6,192 nt of DNA, from contig JAKCBU010000073.1 of the NCBI GenBank assembly GCA_021839095.1, positions 1 to 6,192 on the forward strand, written 5' to 3'. This stretch comes from Pseudomonadota bacterium (GTDB taxonomy: Bacteria; Pseudomonadota; Gammaproteobacteria; Acidithiobacillales; Acidithiobacillaceae). Every line of letters begins with the position of its first letter. Position 1 is the stretch's first letter. The notes beneath the pieces are model-generated. The model was not told where the DNA came from. It ran no database searches and saw only the letters and a list, made by a program, of their open reading frames with translations. The position numbers were made by a program, and so were the translations under genes. This document shows, in pieces, positions 1 to 5,757 of this stretch.

Positions 1-185
1 AGCAAGGGATCCAGCACCGATACATGGTTGCAGACGAGGATGGCCGGCCCGCTGACGGGGACGCTGCTGGGCTCCCAGCGGGCACCCTGATAATAGCGGA
101 CGTAGCCGTAGAGCAGGGTGTGCAGGCTGCGCTGGCTAAAAGACCATTCCGACAGTTGGTCGGCCACCGCGGAGGCTTGTAGCAT
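1..185 (-). CDS. PlsC-type 1-acylglycerol-3-phosphate acyltransferase, N-terminal part (runs off window)
   Basis: Only the first 61 codons are inside the window. The reading frame starts at the ATG at 185 and is open to base 1. Residues 53-61 read NHVSVLDPL, which is the catalytic HX4D motif (H54, D59) of the glycerolipid acyltransferase family that transfers acyl chains to lysophosphatidic acid at the inner membrane. The later family motifs (substrate-binding and so on) lie outside the window, so the exact substrate cannot be told; a lyso-ornithine-lipid or other lysolipid acyltransferase is possible. The start is 8 nt after the nadA stop codon and I see no good Shine-Dalgarno sequence, so translation is probably coupled to nadA. 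It would be the last visible member of the aspS-nadA operon. The family call rests on one strong motif; the gene itself is well supported by frame, motif and position. Confidence 0.78.
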   Translation of the reverse strand, partial: MLQASAVADQLSEWSFSQRSLHTLLYGYVRYYQGARWEPSSVPVSGPAILVCNHVSVLDPL

Positions 186-193
186 GGCGGTTT

Positions 194-1291
194 TCAGGAA
201 ACCATCAGCATGCGTTCGAGCGCCAAGCGGGCTTGGGCGGCGGTTTCAGGGTCCACCTGAATCCGGTTGACCACTTGGCCCGCAAGGAGACTCTCCAGGG
301 TGCGCGCCAGTTGTTCCGGGTCGATGCGGAACATGGTGGAGCACATGCAGACCATGGGTGACATGAACTCGACCGTCTTGCCCTCCGCGCGCACCTCGTC
401 GGCGAGACGGGTGACCAGGTTGATTTCCGTGCCCACCAGCCACTCGCTGCCGGGCGGTGAGGCCTTGACGGTACGCAGGATGAAGTCGGTGGAACCTACG
501 GCGTCGGATTTCTGGCAGACTTCGAAAGCCGATTCGGGATGGGCAATGACCTGTCCATGCGGATGTTCACGACGCCAGCGATCGATATGTGCCGGCTGAA
601 ACATCTGGTGGACGGCGCAGTGCCCTTTCCAGAGCAGAATTTTGGCACGGCGGATTTCCTCGGGGGTGAGGCCGCCCAGCGGTTGGCTGGGGTCCCAGAC
701 CGGCATGTCGCGCAGGGGAATGTCCAGTTGATGGCCGGTCCAGCGGCCCAGATGCTGATCGGGAAAGAACAAGGCCTTGGGGCGCTGCCGGAAGGACCAG
801 CCGAGCACCTTGCGGGCGTTGGAGGAGGTGCAGACGGTGCCGCCGTGGACGCCGCAAAAGGCCTTGAGCGCGGCCGAAGAGTTTACATAGGTGACCGGTG
901 TCACCTCCCGCTCCACGTCGAGCACTGTCGCCAGCTCCTCCCAGGCGCGCTGTACTTGTGGCATGTCGGCCATGTCGGCCATGGCACAGCCCGCGTTGAG
1001 GTCGGGCAGAATGCTCGCCTGTTCCGGACGACTGAGAATGTCAGCCACCTCGGCCATGAAGTGAACGCCACAGAAGACGATAAACTCGGCCTCCTGCTCA
1101 GCCGCGGCGCGGGACAACTGCAGGGAGTCGCCATGAAAATCGGCATGACGATAGACTTCTTCGCGCTGGTAGTGGTGACCGAGAATGACCGCGCGCCGGC
1201 CCAGCGCGGCCTTGGCCCGCCGAATGCGCGTGTCCAGATCCGCAGCGTCGCTGCGGCGCAGTCCCTGGACCATCACTGTTTCCACACCCAT
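194..1291 (-). CDS. nadA: quinolinate synthase A
   Basis: A 365-residue quinolinate synthase, a [4Fe-4S] enzyme that condenses iminoaspartate (made by NadB or an aspartate dehydrogenase) with dihydroxyacetone phosphate to give quinolinate, the NAD precursor; cytosolic. Family motifs are in order: GHHYQ (38-42), FCGVHFMAE (73-81), GCAMADM (101-107), YVNSSA (135-140), TSSNA (155-159), PDQHLGR (177-183), HPES (251-254) and VCMCSTM (314-320). Expected cluster ligands are C102, C225 (in GHCAVH) and C317 (or C315). Length fits the roughly 365-residue form of the family. The ATG at 1291 is preferred because GGAGAG lies 8 nt upstream; an internal ATG at 1273 (M7) is a weaker alternative. It follows aspS by 69 bp and precedes the acyltransferase by 8 bp. 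No nadB or nadC is visible. All key residues are present, so it should be active. Confidence 0.96.
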   Translation of the reverse strand: MGVETVMVQGLRRSDAADLDTRIRRAKAALGRRAVILGHHYQREEVYRHADFHGDSLQLSRAAAEQEAEFIVFCGVHFMAEVADILSRPEQASILPDLNAGCAMADMADMPQVQRAWEELATVLDVEREVTPVTYVNSSAALKAFCGVHGGTVCTSSNARKVLGWSFRQRPKALFFPDQHLGRWTGHQLDIPLRDMPVWDPSQPLGGLTPEEIRRAKILLWKGHCAVHQMFQPAHIDRWRREHPHGQVIAHPESAFEVCQKSDAVGSTDFILRTVKASPPGSEWLVGTEINLVTRLADEVRAEGKTVEFMSPMVCMCSTMFRIDPEQLARTLESLLAGQVVNRIQVDPETAAQARLALERMLMVS

Positions 1292-1299
1292 AATCGATT

Positions 1300-1305
1300 C
1301 TCTCC
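1300..1305 (-). promoter_or_regulatory. Shine-Dalgarno sequence of nadA
   Basis: On the minus strand this reads GGAGAG, 8 nt before the ATG at 1291. It favours that start over the in-frame ATG six codons later. Confidence 0.65.
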
Positions 1306-1360
1306 AGCGCCACCGCGCGCGTCAACCATCCGATTACGTTACGAAGCCGCCTGCTGATCG

Positions 1361-3154
1361 TCAAGTGATCCGCTCAACACCGGTTCCGGCCCCCGGGCGC
1401 AAGCGGATGCCCAGTTCCTGAAGCTGCTGGTCTGTCACGGACCCAGGGGCTTCGGTGAGCAGACAGCCGGCCTTCTGCGTTTTGGGGAAGGCGATCACAT
1501 CGCGGATGGTCTCGGCCCCGCACATGAGCATCACCAGCCGATCCAACCCAAACGCCAGACCACCATGGGGCGGCGCGCCATAATGCAGCGCATCGAGGAG
1601 GAAGCCGAACTTGTCGCGGGCTTCTTCCGCGCCGATGCCGAGGGCGGCGAAGACCTTTTCCTGGACCCGCTCCTGATGGATGCGGATGCTGCCGCCGCCG
1701 ATCTCATGGCCGTTGAGCACCAGATCGTAGGCGCGCGCCAGGGCGTTGCCGGGATCCTCGCTGAGGGTTTCGAGATGCGCGGACTGTGGTGCGGTAAAGG
1801 GGTGATGGGTAGAGGTCCAGCGGTCTTCCTGATCATCGTAGTCGAACATGGGGAAGTCGGTAATCCAGACCGGCCGCCATTCGCCTTCCAGTAGACCGAG
1901 GTCGGCAGCCAGACGGTTGCGCAGGTTGCCGAGCGCTTCATTGACGATCTTGGCGGTATCCGCGCCAAAAAAGAGGATGTCGCCCGGCGTCGCGCCGCTG
2001 CGCTGGAGGATCTCCTGCAGGACGTTTTCCGGCAGGAACTTGACGATGGGGGATTGCAGACCCGTGCTGCCCTGATCCAACGCATTGACCTTGATCCACG
2101 CCAAGCCCTTGGCGCCATAGATGGCGGTGAACTGGGTATACGCGTCGATCTGCGCCCGGCTGAGCTGGGCGCCCCCGGGCACCCGCAAGCAGGCCACCCG
2201 CCCATGCGGGCGCTCGGCGGCTGCGCGGAATACCTTGAAGTCGGTGCCGCGCATCAACCCGGTGAGTTCGGTCAGCTCCAGCGGATTGCGCAGATCGGGA
2301 CGATCGACGCCAAAGCGGTGCATCGCGTCCCGGTAGGTCAGGCGCGGGAAGGGATCGGGGAGCTGAACGCCCAGCACCTCGGCGAACAGGCCGCGGATCA
2401 TGGGCTCGGCAATACCCATGACCGCCTCTTCATCGACGAAAGAGGCCTCGATATCGATCTGGGTGAATTCCGGCTGGCGATCGGCTCGCAAATCTTCGTC
2501 GCGGAAACATTTGGTGATCTGGTAGTAACGATCCAGCCCGGCCACCATCAGGAGCTGCTTGAAGAGTTGCGGGCTCTGGGGTAAGGCAAAGAAGTGCCCC
2601 GGCTGAGTCCGTGAGGGTACCAGATAATCCCGGGCACCTTCGGGCGTGGAGCGGGTCAGCACCGGCGTTTCCACATCGACGAAGCCGCCCTGATCCAGAT
2701 AAGCGCGCACAAAGCGGGTGACTTGATGACGCAGCCGCAGACGGTTCAGCATTTCCGGGCGGCGCAGATCGAGGTAGCGGTATTTGAGCCGCAGATTCTC
2801 GGCGATATCCTCTGCATCCAGCGGGAAGGGCACCGGCTCCGCGCGATTGAGGATGGTGATGCGCGTGGCCACCAGCTCCACCTTGCCGCTGGGCATCTGC
2901 GGGTTTTCGGTGCCCGCCGGACGGGCACGCAGAAGACCTTCGACTTGCAGCACAAACTCGCTGCGGCAGTCGTTCGCGGCCGCAAAGGCCGCCGCCTGGT
3001 CAGGGTCGGCGACCACCTGTACCAGTCCTTCCCGGTCCCGCAGGTCGATGAAGATCACCCCGCCGTGATCGCGCCGCCGTTGTGCCCAGCCGCACAGGGT
3101 GACCCTCTCGCCCATCAGCCCTTCATGAATGCTGTTACAGTAATGTGTCCGCAT
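1361..3154 (-). CDS. aspS: aspartate--tRNA ligase, probably the non-discriminating Asp/Asn type
   Basis: A 597-residue bacterial-type class IIb AspRS, which charges tRNA with aspartate in the cytosol. The N-terminal OB-fold anticodon-binding domain covers about 1-105. The catalytic domain has motif 1 (about 158-168, [11 protein letters not shown]), a flipping loop (STPEGARD, 169-176), motif 2 ([16 protein letters not shown], 217-232) and motif 3 ([10 protein letters not shown], 531-540). The bacterial GAD insertion lies about 285-420. H30 (RRRDHGG) and G81 (RPAGTENP) match the residues linked to relaxed tRNA recognition in non-discriminating enzymes; E. coli has Leu and Lys there. The frame is open to 3214, which would give 617 residues. 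I chose the ATG at 3154 because MRTHYC aligns with known AspRS N termini, GGGA sits 6 nt upstream, and an apparent terminator occupies the longer version. The ATG at 3166 is another option. Second gene of the fmdB-aspS-nadA block. Confidence 0.97.
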   Translation of the reverse strand: MRTHYCNSIHEGLMGERVTLCGWAQRRRDHGGVIFIDLRDREGLVQVVADPDQAAAFAAANDCRSEFVLQVEGLLRARPAGTENPQMPSGKVELVATRITILNRAEPVPFPLDAEDIAENLRLKYRYLDLRRPEMLNRLRLRHQVTRFVRAYLDQGGFVDVETPVLTRSTPEGARDYLVPSRTQPGHFFALPQSPQLFKQLLMVAGLDRYYQITKCFRDEDLRADRQPEFTQIDIEASFVDEEAVMGIAEPMIRGLFAEVLGVQLPDPFPRLTYRDAMHRFGVDRPDLRNPLELTELTGLMRGTDFKVFRAAAERPHGRVACLRVPGGAQLSRAQIDAYTQFTAIYGAKGLAWIKVNALDQGSTGLQSPIVKFLPENVLQEILQRSGATPGDILFFGADTAKIVNEALGNLRNRLAADLGLLEGEWRPVWITDFPMFDYDDQEDRWTSTHHPFTAPQSAHLETLSEDPGNALARAYDLVLNGHEIGGGSIRIHQERVQEKVFAALGIGAEEARDKFGFLLDALHYGAPPHGGLAFGLDRLVMLMCGAETIRDVIAFPKTQKAGCLLTEAPGSVTDQQLQELGIRLRPGAGTGVERIT

Positions 3155-3160
3155 GCCGCG

Positions 3161-3164
3161 TCCC
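3161..3164 (-). promoter_or_regulatory. Probable Shine-Dalgarno sequence of aspS
   Basis: Minus strand GGGA, 6 nt before the ATG at 3154. It is short but is the best candidate and supports the family-consistent start. It lies only 13 nt after the U-tract of the upstream hairpin, so folding there could affect access by ribosomes. Confidence 0.4.
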
Positions 3165-3177
3165 ATAATGAGTCCAT

Positions 3178-3206
3178 AAGAAAAGGGCCGCCCGACCGGG
3201 AGGCCC
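3178..3206 (-). terminator. Intrinsic terminator or attenuator between fmdB and aspS
   Basis: The minus strand folds into a 22-nt near-perfect hairpin (bases 3206 to 3185): a 5-bp GGGCC/GGCCC stem, one T-C mismatch, then CCCG/CGGG closing on a two-base tip (in practice a 4-nt loop). It is followed directly by TTTTCTT (3184-3178). This is the normal form of a Rho-independent terminator in the minus direction; the plus strand has no T-tract after it. It ends fmdB transcripts, and its T-tract ends 23 nt before the aspS start. No good separate aspS promoter fits in that space, so some read-through is expected. Confidence 0.78.
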
Positions 3207-3238
3207 GCGCGCAATCTAGCCTTGCGACGCGCGGTGCG

Positions 3239-3496
3239 TCAATGGCAGGCGCAAGCTCCGCCGGGACAGGCGGGCGCCGCCGCCGCTTCCGGCTGGCTTT
3301 CCGTGCCCTTGCCGCCGCCCTTGAAATCGGTTTGGTACCAGCCAGAACCCTTCAGAGCAAAGGCGCCGGCACTCAACTGACGCTCCAAACCCAGCCCGCC
3401 GCAGTGCGGACAGTCGGTGAGGCGGGGATCACTCATGCGCTGCTCGGCGCTCAGGCGGTGTCCACAGTCCTTGCATACATACTCGTAAGTTGGCAT
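3239..3496 (-). CDS. FmdB-family zinc-ribbon protein
   Basis: An 85-residue protein of the FmdB / CxxC_CxxC_SSSS putative regulatory family. The N terminus MPTYEYVCKDCGH is the family signature, with zinc-ribbon pairs C8/C11 and C29/C32 (CPHC). The conserved FALKGSGWYQTDF stretch is at 46-58. A flexible Gly/Ala-rich tail follows and ends in C77, C82, C84 and H85. The family was named after a regulator in formamide/amidase operons, but its biochemical role is generally unknown, so no function beyond probable zinc binding is claimed. The frame is open to an ATG at 3553, but the start at 3496 is right: GGAG lies 8 nt upstream, and MPTYEY is the usual family N terminus. It is the first gene of the minus-strand block. 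Genes of this family commonly sit just upstream of aspS in proteobacteria, which agrees with the layout here. Confidence 0.92.
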   Translation of the reverse strand: MPTYEYVCKDCGHRLSAEQRMSDPRLTDCPHCGGLGLERQLSAGAFALKGSGWYQTDFKGGGKGTESQPEAAAAPACPGGACACH

Positions 3497-3504
3497 CGTA
3501 TCGG

Positions 3505-3508
3505 CTCC
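3505..3508 (-). promoter_or_regulatory. Shine-Dalgarno sequence of the fmdB-family gene
   Basis: Minus strand GGAG, 8 nt before the ATG at 3496. It decides against the longer frame that starts at 3553. Confidence 0.6.
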
Positions 3509-3516
3509 GTATGAGG

Positions 3517-3544
3517 TTGTAACTTTAAAGATGCCTAATAAATA
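3517..3544 (+). promoter_or_regulatory. Weak candidate promoter for the MarC-family gene
   Basis: Plus strand TTGTAA (3517-3522), a 16-bp spacer, then TAAATA (3539-3544). The -10 hexamer is the same six base pairs as the minus-strand candidate for fmdB. The matches are poor (4 of 6 and 3 of 6); it is listed because the divergent gap must hold a promoter for this gene and this is the best I could find. Confidence 0.25.
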
Positions 3545-3567
3545 CGTCCTCACGCCGCAATTTTCAA
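3539..3567 (-). promoter_or_regulatory. Candidate sigma-70 promoter for fmdB-aspS-nadA
   Basis: On the minus strand a -35-like TTGAAA (3567-3562; 5 of 6 matches to TTGACA) is followed after exactly 17 bp by TATTTA (3544-3539; 3 of 6 matches to TATAAT) in an AT-rich patch. Transcription would start near 3532, giving a leader of about 35 nt with the Shine-Dalgarno sequence inside it. The -10 match is modest, so this is a prediction. Confidence 0.5.
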
Positions 3568-3596
3568 GAGCCCCGCATCGGAACGGGCCGGGGAGA

Positions 3597-3601
3597 GGAG
3601 G
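3597..3601 (+). promoter_or_regulatory. Strong Shine-Dalgarno sequence of the MarC-family gene
   Basis: GGAGG, extended by the purine run before it, lies 5 nt before the ATG at 3607. A GC hairpin (CCCCG 3571-3575 with CGGGG 3589-3593) stands directly upstream and leaves the site itself unpaired. Confidence 0.75.
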
Positions 3602-3606
3602 CGCAC

Positions 3607-4266
3607 ATGCTCATCGGCGCTGAATTGCACAGCGCATTGCAGACGCTGATCGCCCTGCTCGCCATCCTCAACCCCATCGGCGCCATACCGATTTTCATCG
3701 CGTTGACCAGTGACGAGGACCCGCAACAGCAGCTCGCCACGGCAAAGCTGACCTCCCGCGCCGTGGCCATCGTCCTGCTCATTTCCGCTTTTCTCGGCGA
3801 GTATATCCTGCAGTTTTTCGGGATCAGCATCGCCGCTTTTCAGGTGGCGGGTGGCATGGTCCTGATGCTGCTGGCCTTTAACATGTTGCAGGCCAAACCC
3901 AGCCGCTACCGGCATACCCCGGAGGAAACCGCCGAGGGCATGAACAAAGAGGCGGTCGCCGTCGTACCATTGGCCATTCCCTTGATGGCGGGTCCCGGGA
4001 CCATGATCACGGTGATCATCGCCCATCACAAGAATGTGTCGTGGCTGGCCAGCGGCTTGCTGATCGTCGATATTCTGGTCATTGCCGGCGTCGCTTACGC
4101 CGCCCTGCGTCTGGCGCAGCCGCTCTCACGGCGGTTGGGGGTGACGGGTATCAACATCACGACCCGTATCTTTGGACTGGTGCTGGCCGCCATCGCCGTA
4201 ACGTTTATCGCCAATGGTTTGGCGGCCCTGTTCCCGGGCCTGGTGCACGTCAGCACCGCCCCCTGA
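3607..4266 (+). CDS. MarC/UPF0056-family integral inner-membrane protein
   Basis: A 219-residue protein with about six predicted membrane segments (roughly 8-32, 50-68, 72-94, 117-140, 146-168 and 186-210), the usual size and topology of the MarC family. Family motifs visible are LNPIGAIPIF (21-30), MAGPGTMITVI (127-137) near the fourth segment, and GINITTRIFGLVLAAIAV (181-198) leading into the last. A charged loop about 96-115 (QAKPSRYRHTPEE) separates the two halves, which repeat the N-P-x-G / A-G-P-G pattern typical of this transporter-like fold. The family was once tied to multiple antibiotic resistance by its place near marRAB, but that link was not upheld, and its substrate is unknown. 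It is a single plus-strand gene, divergent from fmdB and convergent with the porin. The start is well set by GGAGG at 5 nt. Nothing in the neighbours suggests a specific role. Confidence 0.93.
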   Translation: MLIGAELHSALQTLIALLAILNPIGAIPIFIALTSDEDPQQQLATAKLTSRAVAIVLLISAFLGEYILQFFGISIAAFQVAGGMVLMLLAFNMLQAKPSRYRHTPEETAEGMNKEAVAVVPLAIPLMAGPGTMITVIIAHHKNVSWLASGLLIVDILVIAGVAYAALRLAQPLSRRLGVTGINITTRIFGLVLAAIAVTFIANGLAALFPGLVHVSTAP

Positions 4267-4274
4267 CCGCCCCC

Positions 4275-4312
4275 GGTGCGATGACGGCCCCCCTTATCGT
4301 CGTCCAGGCACC
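4275..4312. terminator. Hairpin in the convergent gap, possible bidirectional terminator
   Basis: GGTGC (4275-4279) pairs with GCACC (4308-4312), and GATGACG (4280-4286) pairs with CGTCGTC (4298-4304) with one G-U on the plus strand. There is an 11-nt loop and a 3-nt bulge (CAG, 4305-4307). It lies between the stop codons of the MarC-family and porin genes, 8 bp from each. Neither strand has a clear T-tract after it, so it may act only as an mRNA 3'-end stabiliser or with Rho. Confidence 0.5.
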
Positions 4313-4319
4313 TTAAGCA

Positions 4320-5639
4320 TCAAAAGGCAATCATCGCCTGCATGGCGAATACGTTGTCCACGGCGCTCGATATGCTGTTGGCGGCGGCATTCGGTTGATG
4401 GGGGACATCCAGAGTCCGGAAGTAATATCCCCCGAAGACCTTGGTCAGCGGCGTGAAGTGGTACTGCAGTCCGATGGCCCAGGTTTTGAAGATACGTTGC
4501 TGTGCGGCGTTGTTGGGCAGACGGTCGTAGTAATCGTAGCGTAAATTCGCTTCCATATGCTGGGTGAGGAAAAGCCCCGCTTCCAACATGTAGCCGCTGG
4601 CCTGGTTCTGACCGCCGGGATAGAGCTGGGTCTTGGTCAACGGCGCCGCCAGATCCGGTGCATGACTGAAGGCGGATGCCGCGGTTATCCACCCGGAGCC
4701 GCGGATGTACTGGAAGCGGAATTGACGACCCCACTGATGCATATAGCCCTGAAGATATTGAACGTCCACCCCGTAGCGGGTCATGCTGTAACTCTGTCCG
4801 GCCAAATCCGGGCGGGCGTGCTGATACCAGATGCCGGCCTGCACATCGCTGCGGAATGCGCCTTTACCCCCTAAAATATAAGATTCCTGCAGGCGCACGG
4901 CATATAGGGGGCTGCTGGACCGGTTGCCGGCGGCCACCGTACCGAACAGGCCCACCATGGCGCCATAAGAAAGCTCCCAGGGACCGCTGCGAAACCAGTC
5001 GAAGAGCATCACGCCAGGATAACGAAAGCCGTTGGCACCCAGGCTTCCTTGACCATTGATGAGATAGGCGTTGATGTTTTTGTCATAGGGCGCGTCGGAA
5101 GAGTACATGGTTTGCTGCATCAGTTGTCCGATCACGGTGGAGGGCAACACAAAGTTGTAGGTCATATAGCCACGCAGGGCACCCTCTGCACTGGGCGCAC
5201 GAATGAGGCCCACTTCTATCCTGGCCCCGGGAAGGTAGCTAAAGGTTACATGCCCGTCAATCAGTCCGGGTTGATAACCGCCGCGCACCTTGGTAATCCC
5301 GTTGCTACCAAACTCTCCGCCCAGCAGGTAGGAGATATCAGGATTGATATTACCGCGCAGCATGATTCTGGCGCGCAAAATACTGACGGCGGTGCTTTGA
5401 GTAAAGTTGGGTGCGATCAAGTTGATATTAGGCACATGATTTTTCTCGAAACGATCTTTGCGCCCCGGTTGTGCATATAGGCTCGGCTCAATAAATCCGG
5501 ACACCCCGAAATGAGATGCCTTGGGCGGAGATATCCCCTGCAGCGCAAACCAGTTCGCCGCATGCGCCAAGGGGGACGCCGCGAGCGTCGCTACCGCCAG
5601 CGCCATGGCTGGGCGGGAGTATTTATGTGCAAAATTCAT
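4320..5639 (-). CDS. outer-membrane beta-barrel porin, resembling the phosphate-selective OprO/OprP family
   Basis: A 439-residue secreted protein. The signal peptide is clear: basic start (MNFAHKYSR), hydrophobic core about 11-22, and a SPLAHA site with cleavage likely after residue 27 (AHA/AN). The mature part is rich in alternating aromatic and polar strands with Gly/Asn/Asp turns, has no cysteine, and ends in Phe (MQAMIAF), the usual signal for outer-membrane insertion by the Bam complex. The stretch about 89-155 (RARIMLRGNINPDISYLLGGEFG, shortened here, then DGHVTFSYLPGARIEVGLIRAPS) resembles the strand pattern of phosphate-selective porins, but solute selectivity cannot be read from sequence. 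AAGGT lies 7 nt before the ATG. It lies 117 bp downstream of a persulfide dioxygenase gene on the same strand. It may be expressed from its own promoter (AT-rich box at 5695-5700). Porin is well supported; the subfamily is less sure. Confidence 0.82.
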   Translation of the reverse strand: MNFAHKYSRPAMALAVATLAASPLAHAANWFALQGISPPKASHFGVSGFIEPSLYAQPGRKDRFEKNHVPNINLIAPNFTQSTAVSILRARIMLRGNINPDISYLLGGEFGSNGITKVRGGYQPGLIDGHVTFSYLPGARIEVGLIRAPSAEGALRGYMTYNFVLPSTVIGQLMQQTMYSSDAPYDKNINAYLINGQGSLGANGFRYPGVMLFDWFRSGPWELSYGAMVGLFGTVAAGNRSSSPLYAVRLQESYILGGKGAFRSDVQAGIWYQHARPDLAGQSYSMTRYGVDVQYLQGYMHQWGRQFRFQYIRGSGWITAASAFSHAPDLAAPLTKTQLYPGGQNQASGYMLEAGLFLTQHMEANLRYDYYDRLPNNAAQQRIFKTWAIGLQYHFTPLTKVFGGYYFRTLDVPHQPNAAANSISSAVDNVFAMQAMIAF

Positions 5640-5694
5640 CAGGGTTACCTTCGTGTCGTCTTGGTGGGGGCGCTGTGAGTAGGGGGAGCGGGCA

Positions 5695-5700
5695 TATATA
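5695..5700 (-). promoter_or_regulatory. Candidate -10 box of the porin gene
   Basis: Minus strand TATATA (4 of 6 matches to TATAAT), an isolated AT-rich island in GC-rich DNA, about 55 bp before the porin ATG. No good -35 hexamer lies 16-18 bp upstream; that place holds an inverted repeat instead (5714-5726), which suggests activator or repressor control if the promoter is real. Confidence 0.4.
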
Positions 5701-5713
5701 GACCAACTCGGCG

Positions 5714-5726
5714 GTTCTGCACGAAC
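5714..5726. repeat. Small inverted repeat GTTC-N5-GAAC upstream of the porin
   Basis: GTTC (5714-5717) and GAAC (5723-5726) flank TGCAC. With one bulged G the arms extend to 5711 and 5728. It lies where a -35 element for the TATATA box would be. It could be an operator, or part of the 3' end structure of the upstream transcript. Confidence 0.35.
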
Positions 5727-5734
5727 GCAGCCGG

Positions 5735-5747
5735 CCTCCCCCGGAGG
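5735..5747. repeat. Short GC hairpin after the persulfide dioxygenase gene
   Basis: CCTCC (5735-5739) pairs with GGAGG (5743-5747) around a 3-nt loop. It begins 10 bp after the stop codon of the upstream gene. There is no T-tract on either strand, so it is a weak terminator candidate at best. Confidence 0.35.
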
Positions 5748-5757
5748 TGAACGCCGC

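Noticed and set aside
539..1357. A 272-codon open frame on the plus strand opposite nadA
   Set aside because: It lies wholly antisense to a clear quinolinate synthase gene, has no recognisable motif, and is the kind of open frame expected opposite GC-rich coding DNA.
2054..2584. A 176-codon plus-strand open frame inside aspS
   Set aside because: Antisense shadow of the AspRS catalytic domain, with no Shine-Dalgarno sequence or known motif.
3155..3214. Longer AspRS start giving 617 residues
   Set aside because: The extra codons overlap the hairpin and T-tract, and homologous AspRS proteins begin at the MRTHYC-type sequence.
2723..3514. A 263-codon open frame on the plus strand across the start of aspS and all of the fmdB-family gene
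   Set aside because: It is antisense to two confidently identified genes and their gap, its product has no family features, and it would run through the terminator region.
3550..4029. Minus-strand open frame opposite the MarC-family gene
   Set aside because: The plus-strand frame has six membrane segments and family motifs; the opposite product is a His/Gly/Asp-rich composition typical of a shadow.
5714..5726. SOS (LexA) box
   Set aside because: GTTC-N5-GAAC does not have the spacing or orientation of the known LexA sites (CTGT-N8-ACAG, GAAC-N4-GTTC or GTTC-N7-GTTC).
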